Shown in pieces: positions 1 through 5,225 of a stretch of 8,443 bases of DNA. A program made the position numbers and the translations under genes. Position 1 is the first letter of the stretch; each line of letters starts with the position of its first letter. The notes under the pieces were generated by a model. That model had not been told where the DNA came from, made no database searches, and was given only the letters and a program-made list of their open reading frames with translations. This stretch comes from Tissierellia bacterium (GTDB lineage Bacteria > Bacillota > Clostridia > Tissierellales > Tissierellaceae), in contig JAAYLY010000004.1 of the NCBI GenBank assembly GCA_012521625.1, forward strand, positions 1 through 8,443, read 5' to 3'.

Positions 1-551
1 TCCAGCTCCCACTTTATCTTAGAGATCCCTAGCCTATGGGCTATGGGGGCATAGATCTCCAGAGTCTCCAAGGCCTTTTCCTTCTTCTTCTCCTCTGTCA
101 TATATTCCAGGGTCCTCATATTGTGCAGCCTATCAGCCAGCTTCACAATTATTACCCTAATATCCTTAGCCATGGCCAGGACCATCTTCCTTAGATTTTC
201 AGCCTGGCTTTCCTGCTTAGTCTTATACTTTAAATTCTTTAACTTAGTAACCCCATCTACCAGGTTGGCAATCTCTTCCCCAAATTCTTCCGCCAGGTCT
301 TCATAGGTATAATCCGTATCCTCTATAACGTCGTGTAAAATTCCTGCTATTATTGTTTCCAGATCCATATTTAAATCTGCCAATATCAAGGCTACATTAA
401 GGGGATGGATGAAGAAATCTTCTCCTGAATTACGCTTCTGACCTGCATGGGCAGCCTCGCCTAGGGTGTAGGCCTTTAAAAGCTTGGTCAGGTCTGCATT
501 AGGATTATATTCTTTTATTCTAGTGATTAATTTTTCTAAAAACTCATTCAT
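1..551 (-). CDS. relA: Bifunctional (p)ppGpp synthetase/hydrolase (Rel/SpoT family), N-terminal HD domain, C-terminus beyond window
   Basis: The reading frame is open from an ATG at 551 to the window edge (183 complete codons), so only the N-terminal part is present. It matches the HD hydrolase domain of long Rel/SpoT proteins, which hydrolyse and make the stringent-response alarmone (p)ppGpp in the cytoplasm. Visible landmarks are FIHPL (H49), LHDVIEDT (H73, D74), LVDGVTKL (98-104) and KLADRLHNMRT (D140). H49, H73, D74 and D140 correspond to the metal-binding residues of known Rel hydrolase domains, so hydrolase activity should be intact. EIYAPIAHRLGI (165-176) leads towards the synthetase domain, which is not in the window. 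The SD sequence GGGGGTG begins right after the recJ TAA stop and sits 7 bases before the ATG; only 14 bases separate the genes, so they are probably co-transcribed. Family is certain; synthetase activity and total length cannot be judged. Confidence 0.95.
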   Translation of the reverse strand, partial: MNEFLEKLITRIKEYNPNADLTKLLKAYTLGEAAHAGQKRNSGEDFFIHPLNVALILADLNMDLETIIAGILHDVIEDTDYTYEDLAEEFGEEIANLVDGVTKLKNLKYKTKQESQAENLRKMVLAMAKDIRVIIVKLADRLHNMRTLEYMTEEKKKEKALETLEIYAPIAHRLGISKIKWEL

Positions 552-565
552 CCTTTTTCACCCCC

Positions 566-2323
566 TTACATTCTATAGCCTTGAATTATCAACTGAATGC
601 TGGTTTTACCATTATATTCATTTATATTAGGATAGTATAGGATATCCAGTGAAATATTATTATCCATACCCTTAATTAGACGGTTTAAAGCATCCCTACC
701 GTATTTAGATTGGATCTGCTCCTCAAAGGAACCATCATCATAGAAGATAATGCCCTCTAGAAGGGTACCCCTCTTAGATTCTAAGATAAGCTTAATTACA
801 TTATTATTGGCCCCGTACTTATACATCCTTCTAACCTTCAGCTTCTTATCACCAAATAAGGGTTTGTGGTTGCCGGTGCCAAAGGGTTCCAGGGCATTTA
901 AGTCCTCTATCAAATTATAACTTACACATTCTATGGGCAGGGCCATATCTATATAGACCTTTTTAACCAGGTCCTCCTCCCTAAGCCTAGTTTGACTATT
1001 TAGCCTTTGGCGAAGGATATCAATCTTATCCTTATCTAGGGACAGGCCAGCTGCCATAGGATGTCCACCAAATTTAGTCAAAAGATCCTTACAGCTGGAA
1101 AGTTCCTCAAAAATATTATATTCCTCTATGGACCTGGCAGAACCCTTGACCCCTTCCTGCCCATCGGTCAAAATAATGGTAGGCTTGTTGTAACATTCCT
1201 TTACCCTACCGGCTATGATACCAGCCACCGATTCGTGGATTTCCGGTTCATAAATTAGTAATACCTTGTCTTCCTTTAGGTGGGAGTTGTCGATTTTAGA
1301 GATGACCGACTTAAAACCTGCATCGGTTATGGCCTTTCTCTCCTCATTAACCTCCCTTAAGTACTTGGCTATTTCCCTGGCCTGATCCGTATCTTCACAG
1401 AGGAGTAATTCCACCGCCTTATAGGCGGATTCCAGTCGGCCAGATGCATTAATGGTAGGACCGATAACGAAGCCTAAATGGTAGGACGTAATCCTCCTTT
1501 TTAGGCTGGAAACCTCAATAAGGGCCTTAAGGCCGATATTCTTAGTAGCATTTATCTGCTCCAGGCCGTATTTGACTATTATCCTATTTTCATCCACTAG
1601 GCTAACTACATCACAGACAGTAGCTATGGCTACATACTCAAGAAACTTAAAGGCTTCCCTTTCCTTCCCGTAGAGGCTGTAAAGGTATTGGACCAACTTA
1701 AAGGCCACCCCTGCACCGCATAGAAGTTTAAAGGGATAGTTGCAGTTGGGGTTCTTAGGATTGATGACTGCATCAGCATCAGGTAATATATATTTTTTAA
1801 CCCCATCTTCCTCCACATAGGGCAGGTCGTGGTGGTCTGTAATGATGATCTTTAAATCCAGCTTCCTAGCCAGCTGAATCTGGTCTAGGGCTGCAATCCC
1901 ATTGTCACAGGTGATGATAAGGTCTACTCCGTCTTCCTTGGCTTCCCTTATGATATCATCATTGATTCCATAGCCCTCCTGGATCCTATCGGGTATCCTG
2001 TAGTCAACCTTTGCACCCATTTCCCTTAAGGATTTGTAGAGGATATAGACGCTCATGACTCCATCCACATCGTAGTCCCCTACTATCCTGATTTTCTCAC
2101 CATGGCCTATGGCCTCCCTGATAATCTCGGCTCCCTTGACTAAATCGAACATTAAATTTGGAGCATATAATTTATCTAGGGTAGGATTTAAAAACCTCTC
2201 TATCTGTTCATAATCATATATATCCCTATTAACCAGGATCTTAGCTATAATTTCGCTTATTCTTAAATCCTTGGCAATTTTTGTAAAATCTATTCCTTTA
2301 TTCCGTATAAACCACTTTTCCAA
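566..2323 (-). CDS. recJ: Single-stranded-DNA-specific exonuclease RecJ
   Basis: This 585-residue protein has a typical bacterial RecJ length. RecJ degrades single-stranded DNA 5' to 3' in recombination and mismatch or base-excision repair. The DHH phosphoesterase motifs are all present: GDYDVDG (82-88), TCDNGI (138-143), ITDHHDLP (161-168) and TVCDVVSL (D238). The DHHA1 domain carries GSARS (394-398) and FGGHPMAAGLS (418-428), and the C-terminal OB-fold region begins around LEPFGTGNHKPLF (478-490). The metal ligands expected from Thermus RecJ appear conserved. The start is TTG (2323-2321), supported by a strong SD, AAGGGAGGAG, ending 4 bases upstream; the next in-frame ATG is at residue 58 and would remove conserved sequence. 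It follows a 365-base gene-free spacer, so it probably has its own promoter, and it runs directly into rel. In many Firmicutes apt lies between recJ and rel; here it does not. Confidence 0.97.
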   Translation of the reverse strand: MEKWFIRNKGIDFTKIAKDLRISEIIAKILVNRDIYDYEQIERFLNPTLDKLYAPNLMFDLVKGAEIIREAIGHGEKIRIVGDYDVDGVMSVYILYKSLREMGAKVDYRIPDRIQEGYGINDDIIREAKEDGVDLIITCDNGIAALDQIQLARKLDLKIIITDHHDLPYVEEDGVKKYILPDADAVINPKNPNCNYPFKLLCGAGVAFKLVQYLYSLYGKEREAFKFLEYVAIATVCDVVSLVDENRIIVKYGLEQINATKNIGLKALIEVSSLKRRITSYHLGFVIGPTINASGRLESAYKAVELLLCEDTDQAREIAKYLREVNEERKAITDAGFKSVISKIDNSHLKEDKVLLIYEPEIHESVAGIIAGRVKECYNKPTIILTDGQEGVKGSARSIEEYNIFEELSSCKDLLTKFGGHPMAAGLSLDKDKIDILRQRLNSQTRLREEDLVKKVYIDMALPIECVSYNLIEDLNALEPFGTGNHKPLFGDKKLKVRRMYKYGANNNVIKLILESKRGTLLEGIIFYDDGSFEEQIQSKYGRDALNRLIKGMDNNISLDILYYPNINEYNGKTSIQLIIQGYRM

Positions 2324-2350
2324 TTGACTCCTCCCTTAATATTAGTTACT

Positions 2351-2359
2351 ATTTTATCA
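2351..2359 (-). promoter_or_regulatory. Possible extended -10 promoter of recJ
   Basis: The minus strand reads TGATAAAAT, resembling an extended -10 element (TGnTATAAT with one mismatch). No good -35 box lies 17 bases upstream. Transcription from here would start near 2344, giving a leader of about 20 bases with the recJ SD well placed. This is a weak match in AT-rich DNA. Confidence 0.25.
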
Positions 2360-2478
2360 CTTTAAACCCATTTATACTAGTAAATTTTAAGGAATCACTG
2401 TATTAAATCTAAACTTGTCGAATCCTATCCCTTCAGCTTAAATCCTATTAGGACCAATAAATTATCCCCTATAAGAAT

Positions 2479-2502
2479 AAAAACTGCTAAAAAGCAGTTT
2501 TT
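2479..2502 (-). terminator. Rho-independent terminator downstream of scfB
   Basis: A perfect 10-bp inverted repeat, AAAAACTGCT and AGCAGTTTTT, encloses a 4-base loop and ends in a T run on either strand. On the minus strand it lies about 190 bases after the scfB stop and 155 bases before recJ, so it most likely ends the scfAB transcript. It also lies only about 15 bases after the predicted start point of the 2524-2552 promoter, so it could instead act as an attenuator on that transcript. Confidence 0.75.
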
Positions 2503-2523
2503 ATAAAAATTTATATAGTATTT

Positions 2524-2552
2524 ATTATAATAGTTTGTCTCCTAATTGTTAA
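2524..2552 (-). promoter_or_regulatory. Sigma-A-type promoter match in the spacer
   Basis: On the minus strand, TTAACA (2552-2547, 5 of 6 to TTGACA) and a perfect TATAAT (2529-2524) are separated by exactly 17 bases. The predicted start is near 2517. The next gene downstream is recJ, which would have a leader of about 190 bases containing the 2479-2502 hairpin near its 5' end. The -35 box abuts the tandem repeats, so their palindromes would lie at about -42 to -59 and -66 to -83. AT-rich DNA gives chance matches, so this is moderate evidence. Confidence 0.45.
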
Positions 2553-2604
2553 CTAGTTTTAGGTTATATTACCTAACTAGATTTAGGTTATATTACTTAA
2601 CTAG
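2551..2604. repeat. Two 24-bp tandem repeats containing imperfect palindromes (possible operators)
   Basis: Copies at 2551-2574 and 2575-2598 match at 22 of 24 positions, followed by a partial AACTAG (2599-2604), so each unit is bounded by AACTAG. Each contains a palindrome: TTAGGTTATATTACCTAA at 2559-2576, and the same at 2583-2600 except for ACTTAA at its end. The half-sites TTAGGT/ACCTAA resemble boxes bound by DtxR/IdeR-family metal regulators, but the 18-base length is one shorter than the classic DtxR box. The repeats are plain in the sequence; an operator role is inference. Confidence 0.7.
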
Positions 2605-2688
2605 TCATATTAATCATTAAGAGTTATTAATCTAGCTAGGTCTATATAAACTAAGTTCTATATGGCCAATTATTAATAGGCCTTAAAT

Positions 2689-4041
2689 TTATAAGTTAGC
2701 CAAGATGGAGATGGAACATTCGATCCTCTTCTTCTCCATTTCACAACCTAATTCATAAGGCTTCATAAGGTCCTTGTGGGCATAGTAGGCATTGGCATGG
2801 CAGCCACCGCTGCAATAGTACCTAGCCCAGCAGGTCTTACACTCTTCCTTATTATATATATTGGCCTTCTTGAAGACCTCCCTTAAGTCCTTTTTTACGA
2901 TACCACTATCTAGGGTGCCTAGCTTAAACTCCTCCTCACCTACAAATTGGTGGCAAGGATATAGGTCCCCCTCAGGAGTTACAGCTAAGTACTCAGACCC
3001 TGCCCCGCAGCCTACGCTCCTCTTAACTATACATGGACCTTGGTCTAAATCTATCATAAAGTGGAAGAATAGGAAGTCCTCATCCTTCTTCTTAATCTCT
3101 ATATATTCCTTAGAAAACTTTTCATATTCCCTTAGGACATCCTCCAAGTGTTCCCTTCTTAGGGCATATTCCATCTCCTCAGAAGTTACTACCGGCTCCA
3201 CCGATACCTTCTTAAAGCCTTGCTTATAGAAGTCCATTATATCATTAGAAAAGTCCAGGTTGTGGTTAGTAAAGGTACCCCTAATATAGTAGTCCTTATC
3301 CCCTCTTTTTTCAACCAATTCCTTAAACTTAGGTACTATTATGTCATAGCTGCCGTTGTCGTTTATGGTCTTCCTCATCCTGTCGTTGACTTCCTTACGC
3401 CCATCTAGGCTTAAGACCACATTATCCATATGCTCATTGATAAATTCTATCTTATCATCGTCCAGCAAAACTCCGTTGGTGGTGATGGTAAAGCGGAAGT
3501 TCTTATTATACTTCTTGTCCAACTCCCTACCGTATTTCACCAATTCCTTAACTAATTCAAAATTCATCAGTGGCTCCCCGCCGAAGAAGTCCACCTCTAA
3601 ATTCTTCCTGTTTCCGGAGTTCTTAGCCAAAAATTCCAAGGCCTTCTTACCAGTCTCTAGGGACATCTTCATCCTTTCCCCCTTGAAGTTACCCTGGGAG
3701 GCGAAGCAGTAGTTACACTTTAAGTTACAGTCGTGGGCAACATGAAGACATAAAGCCTTAACTATATTATCCTTATTATATTCAAACCCTTCCAGGCCTG
3801 CCCCTTCAGTAAACAATAGCCCCTCATCTACCAGGTAAGCTATCTCCTCATATGCCTCCTCTATTACCCTGGCCTCATGCTTATCCTTTAATATATTTAA
3901 AATCTCTTCCTTAGAATGATCCTCATAATAATCTAAAATATCGTAAACAACTTCATCAACTACATGGACAGCACCACTATTGACGTCTAAAACTATATAT
4001 CTATCGTTTAAGTAAAACTTATGGATTTGCGCCTTAATCAT
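2689..4041 (-). CDS. scfB: SCIFF/ranthipeptide maturase, radical SAM/SPASM thioether-forming enzyme
   Basis: This 450-residue protein is the expected length for the SCIFF maturase family (CteB of Clostridium thermocellum, Tte1186 of Caldanaerobacter). The enzyme uses S-adenosylmethionine and iron-sulfur clusters to join cysteine sulfur to a threonine carbon in the ScfA precursor. Residues 1-80 fit the PqqD-like peptide-recognition domain. The radical SAM cluster motif CxxxCxxC is C105, C109, C112 (HDCNLKCNYCF), followed by the SAM-binding FFGGEP (152-157) and ITTNG (186-190). The C-terminal SPASM region has C337, C345, C363, C401, C404, C410, C414 and C433, enough for two auxiliary clusters. 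The ATG at 4041 has an excellent SD, GGAGGT, five bases upstream. It lies 52 bases after scfA behind a terminator-like hairpin, so it is probably expressed by read-through. No exporter or peptidase gene follows. Confidence 0.95.
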   Translation of the reverse strand: MIKAQIHKFYLNDRYIVLDVNSGAVHVVDEVVYDILDYYEDHSKEEILNILKDKHEARVIEEAYEEIAYLVDEGLLFTEGAGLEGFEYNKDNIVKALCLHVAHDCNLKCNYCFASQGNFKGERMKMSLETGKKALEFLAKNSGNRKNLEVDFFGGEPLMNFELVKELVKYGRELDKKYNKNFRFTITTNGVLLDDDKIEFINEHMDNVVLSLDGRKEVNDRMRKTINDNGSYDIIVPKFKELVEKRGDKDYYIRGTFTNHNLDFSNDIMDFYKQGFKKVSVEPVVTSEEMEYALRREHLEDVLREYEKFSKEYIEIKKKDEDFLFFHFMIDLDQGPCIVKRSVGCGAGSEYLAVTPEGDLYPCHQFVGEEEFKLGTLDSGIVKKDLREVFKKANIYNKEECKTCWARYYCSGGCHANAYYAHKDLMKPYELGCEMEKKRIECSISILANL

Positions 4042-4064
4042 AATTTACCTCCGTAATAATCAAT

Positions 4065-4095
4065 AAAAAAGTAGTGGATTTAAACCACCACTTTT
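4065..4095 (-). terminator. Hairpin with T run between scfA and scfB (partial terminator)
   Basis: The minus-strand transcript can form an 11-bp stem, AAAAGTGGTGG (4095-4085) with CCACTACTTTT (4077-4067), containing one G-U pair and a 7-base loop, followed by six T (4070-4065). On the plus strand the G-U position becomes an A-C mismatch, so the structure favours the minus direction. It begins inside the scfA stop codon, and the scfB SD lies 12 bases after the T run. It probably reduces but does not abolish transcription into scfB, because I see no separate scfB promoter. Confidence 0.75.
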
Positions 4096-4243
4096 AGTCA
4101 ACTTTTTGTTCACATTTTTGGTTACCAACTGTACAGGAAGTCTTGCAAGCTGATTGGCAGGATGTTTGGCATTCGCCGCAGCCAATTTTAGCTAAGTCTT
4201 CCCTTCTTAGGTTTTTTCCACTTAATGTCCTTATGTATTTCAT
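4094..4243 (-). CDS. scfA: Six-cysteine SCIFF peptide (ranthipeptide precursor)
   Basis: This 49-residue peptide runs from an ATG at 4243 to a TAA at 4094-4096. The hallmark cysteine-rich core lies after a leader of about 20 residues (MKYIRTLSGKNL...). It includes CGECQTSCQSACKTSCTVG, with cysteines at 22, 25, 29, 33, 37 and 44, matching the 'six cysteines in forty-five' SCIFF family, which is near-universal in Clostridia. In CteA the maturase links Cys32 to Thr37; the same spacing here is C33 and T38. The product is now classed as a ranthipeptide, and a role in cell-cell signalling has been proposed for some clostridial members. The SD GGGGGAT lies about 6 bases upstream. It has its own strong promoter and is followed immediately by a hairpin before its maturase gene. 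The lysine at 43 and the tail EQKVD are small variations. Identity is very secure; the biological role is not. Confidence 0.97.
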   Translation of the reverse strand: MKYIRTLSGKNLRREDLAKIGCGECQTSCQSACKTSCTVGNQKCEQKVD

Positions 4244-4276
4244 GTCTAATCCCCCATTTAATCTTATTCTTAGATA

Positions 4277-4304
4277 ATTATACCATATCGACCTATTAAA
4301 TCAA
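4277..4304 (-). promoter_or_regulatory. Strong extended -10 promoter of scfA
   Basis: The minus strand carries TTGATT (4304-4299), a 16-base spacer, and TATAAT (4282-4277) preceded by TGG, giving an extended -10 (TGGTATAAT). The predicted start near 4270 leaves a leader of about 27 bases with the scfA SD correctly placed. This is the best promoter match in the window and suggests that the peptide gene is transcribed independently of the upstream membrane-protein gene. No clear operator is visible around it. Confidence 0.75.
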
Positions 4305-4413
4305 ATAATTTTTATATTATGATTAAATTTTAGGAGACGGGCTAAAATGCCTATCTAGTCCTAAAGGTCCTAAAAGTTTTCTAACAAAAGTAATATAAGT
4401 AAGACTAGCTAGA

Positions 4414-4788
4414 TTAAGATAGGTTAATACCAATCATCCCCCCAATGACTCCTAGGATAGTTGATGTAAGTAGTTTAAAAACTAAAAATAGGTTAAAATT
4501 AAAGGGCCTGTTAAATACTAAATTAATCAAGAGTATGACCAGGTAGTATAAAAAGCCTACTACCGCACCATTTAACCAGCCCATCTCCTTTACCCTCCTA
4601 CCCACCATAGCACTGGCTAGAACTATACTAATGGTTAATACGAAATTATTCATCAAAGACATATGTACTTCCCTAATACTGCTAAACCTTAGTAAAAGTG
4701 TAACGACTAATAAAAGTATAAAGGTCAAGATAAAGGAAATCCCTAGTCCTTTAAAGCAATAATTTAAGTTGACCTTCCCCTTCATCAT
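4414..4788 (-). CDS. Four-helix membrane protein, TIGR04086 family
   Basis: The 124-residue product is almost entirely hydrophobic, with four predicted membrane helices at about 13-34, 46-64, 71-92 and 99-122 and no signal-peptidase site. The turn between helices 2 and 3, GRRVKEMGWLNGAVVG (63-78), and the glycine-rich last helix (TILGVIGGMIGI) match what I recall of the TIGR04086 family of small clostridial membrane proteins of unknown function, often found near SCIFF genes. Two adjacent ATG codons (4788 and 4785) are possible starts; the SD GGGGGTGG is very close to the first (3-4 bases) and better spaced for the second, so the true start may be 4785 (123 residues). The SD can pair with an upstream inverted repeat. 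It lies behind the yajC terminator and before the scfA promoter. Involvement in ranthipeptide export or immunity is only a guess from position. Confidence 0.8.
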   Translation of the reverse strand: MMKGKVNLNYCFKGLGISFILTFILLLVVTLLLRFSSIREVHMSLMNNFVLTISIVLASAMVGRRVKEMGWLNGAVVGFLYYLVILLINLVFNRPFNFNLFLVFKLLTSTILGVIGGMIGINLS

Positions 4789-4829
4789 TCCACCCCCTTA
4801 GTCATATTTATTTAAAAAAAGGGTGGAAT
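4787..4829 (-). promoter_or_regulatory. Inverted repeat able to sequester the SD and start of the membrane-protein gene
   Basis: A perfect 9-bp inverted repeat, ATTCCACCC (4829-4821 on the minus strand) and GGGTGGAAT (4795-4787), encloses a 25-base A/T-rich loop. The 3' arm covers three of the five G residues of the SD and the first two bases of the upstream start codon. In the mRNA this would hinder ribosome binding. It adjoins the yajC terminator hairpin with one base between. A regulatory role is inferred from structure only. Confidence 0.5.
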
Positions 4830-4830
4830 A

Positions 4831-4866
4831 TTACAAAAAACTCCTAATAAAGGAGTTTTATTGTAA
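4831..4866 (-). terminator. Terminator hairpin after yajC
   Basis: On the minus strand AAAACTCCT (4859-4851) pairs perfectly with AGGAGTTTT (4845-4837) around a 5-base loop, and the T run continues to 4835. The outer sequences TTACAA and TTGTAA are also complementary, extending the stem past a single bulged base. It lies 18 bases after the yajC stop and probably ends the queA-tgt-yajC transcript, at least partly; the outer pairing uses up some of the T run and may lower efficiency. Confidence 0.65.
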
Positions 4867-4883
4867 TCTATTCATTTATATAA

Positions 4884-5156
4884 TTATTTTTTCTTAACTA
4901 CTGAACCGATGCCCCATTTAGTCATCTCTAACCTGGTCTTAGTATTGCCAACCTCTATAATCACTTGGTCTTCCTTTACTGTTACGATCCTTCCTAGGAT
5001 ACCACCTATGGTAATTACCTCATCCCCTACCTGTAAGCTGTCACGCATTTCTTGGATCTCTTTTTCCCTCTTCTTTTGTGGTCTAATGGCAAAGAAGTAG
5101 AAGATCGCTAGCATACCAATTGGCAGCAGTAATCCTTGTAATTGTTGTGCGTTCAT
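4884..5156 (-). CDS. yajC: Preprotein translocase subunit YajC
   Basis: The 90-residue protein has the standard YajC layout: one N-terminal membrane helix (about 8-24, LLLPIGMLAIFYFFAI), the signature RPQKKREKE (25-33) and a small cytoplasmic domain with LQVGDEVITIGGILGRI (41-57) and VIIEVG (65-70). YajC is a small accessory subunit that associates with SecDF and the SecYEG translocon at the inner membrane. The ATG at 5156 has a strong SD, AGGAGGGG, about 7 bases upstream. It follows tgt by 69 bases, the order seen in many bacteria (queA-tgt-yajC), and a possible promoter lies in that gap. In many genomes secD and secF follow; here a membrane protein and the SCIFF cassette follow instead, so its SecDF partners, if present, are encoded elsewhere. 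Basic lysines end the protein. Confidence 0.95.
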   Translation of the reverse strand: MNAQQLQGLLLPIGMLAIFYFFAIRPQKKREKEIQEMRDSLQVGDEVITIGGILGRIVTVKEDQVIIEVGNTKTRLEMTKWGIGSVVKKK

Positions 5157-5189
5157 TATTTATCCCCTCCTAGTGTACATGCTACTTAT

Positions 5190-5218
5190 ATTATACCTAG
5201 ATATGTTGAAAAAATCAT
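5190..5218 (-). promoter_or_regulatory. Possible internal promoter of yajC
   Basis: In the tgt-yajC gap the minus strand has a perfect TATAAT (5195-5190) and, 17 bases upstream, ATGATT (5218-5213, 3 of 6 to TTGACA). The predicted start near 5183 lies 27 bases before the yajC ATG. No terminator hairpin separates tgt from yajC, so read-through from tgt is likely as well. Confidence 0.45.
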
Positions 5219-5225
5219 TAAATTT

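Larger units (their letters stand above)
2324..2688. other. Gene-free spacer between scfB and recJ
   Basis: This 365-base AT-rich stretch has stop codons in all frames and no convincing small ORF with an SD. It holds a weak GGCC-ended hairpin just after scfB (2664-2682), two 24-bp tandem repeats (2551-2604), a promoter match (2524-2552), a terminator hairpin (2479-2502), a possible extended -10 box (2351-2359) and the recJ SD (2328-2335). Relatives often carry secD and secF after yajC or scfB; no remnant of either can be seen here. Confidence 0.7.

Noticed and set aside
121..306. Plus-strand frame of 61 residues opposite rel
   Set aside because: It lies antisense to the conserved HD domain and has no SD or family match.
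2420..2460. Leader peptide of about 10 codons starting with TTG in the recJ leader
   Set aside because: A TTG after AGGGGAT is possible, but the frame is very short, shows no regulatory codon run and could easily arise by chance.
2551..2604. CRISPR-like repeat array
   Set aside because: Only two direct units with no spacers between them; they are contiguous tandem repeats with internal palindromes.
2664..2682. GGCC-ended hairpin just after scfB as a terminator
   Set aside because: The stem has a mismatch after four pairs and no T run follows on the minus strand; the hairpin at 2479-2502 is much better.
2861..3712. Plus-strand open frames opposite scfB (up to 122 residues)
   Set aside because: They are antisense to a clearly conserved gene, have no recognisable family sequence and are low-complexity Ser/Leu/Phe-rich, as expected for shadows.
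4305..4413. Terminator or small gene between the membrane-protein gene and the scfA promoter
   Set aside because: Only short, weak repeats (TTTAGGACC/TTTAGGACT) and a 3-bp GGC/GCC stem are visible; no ORF with an SD.
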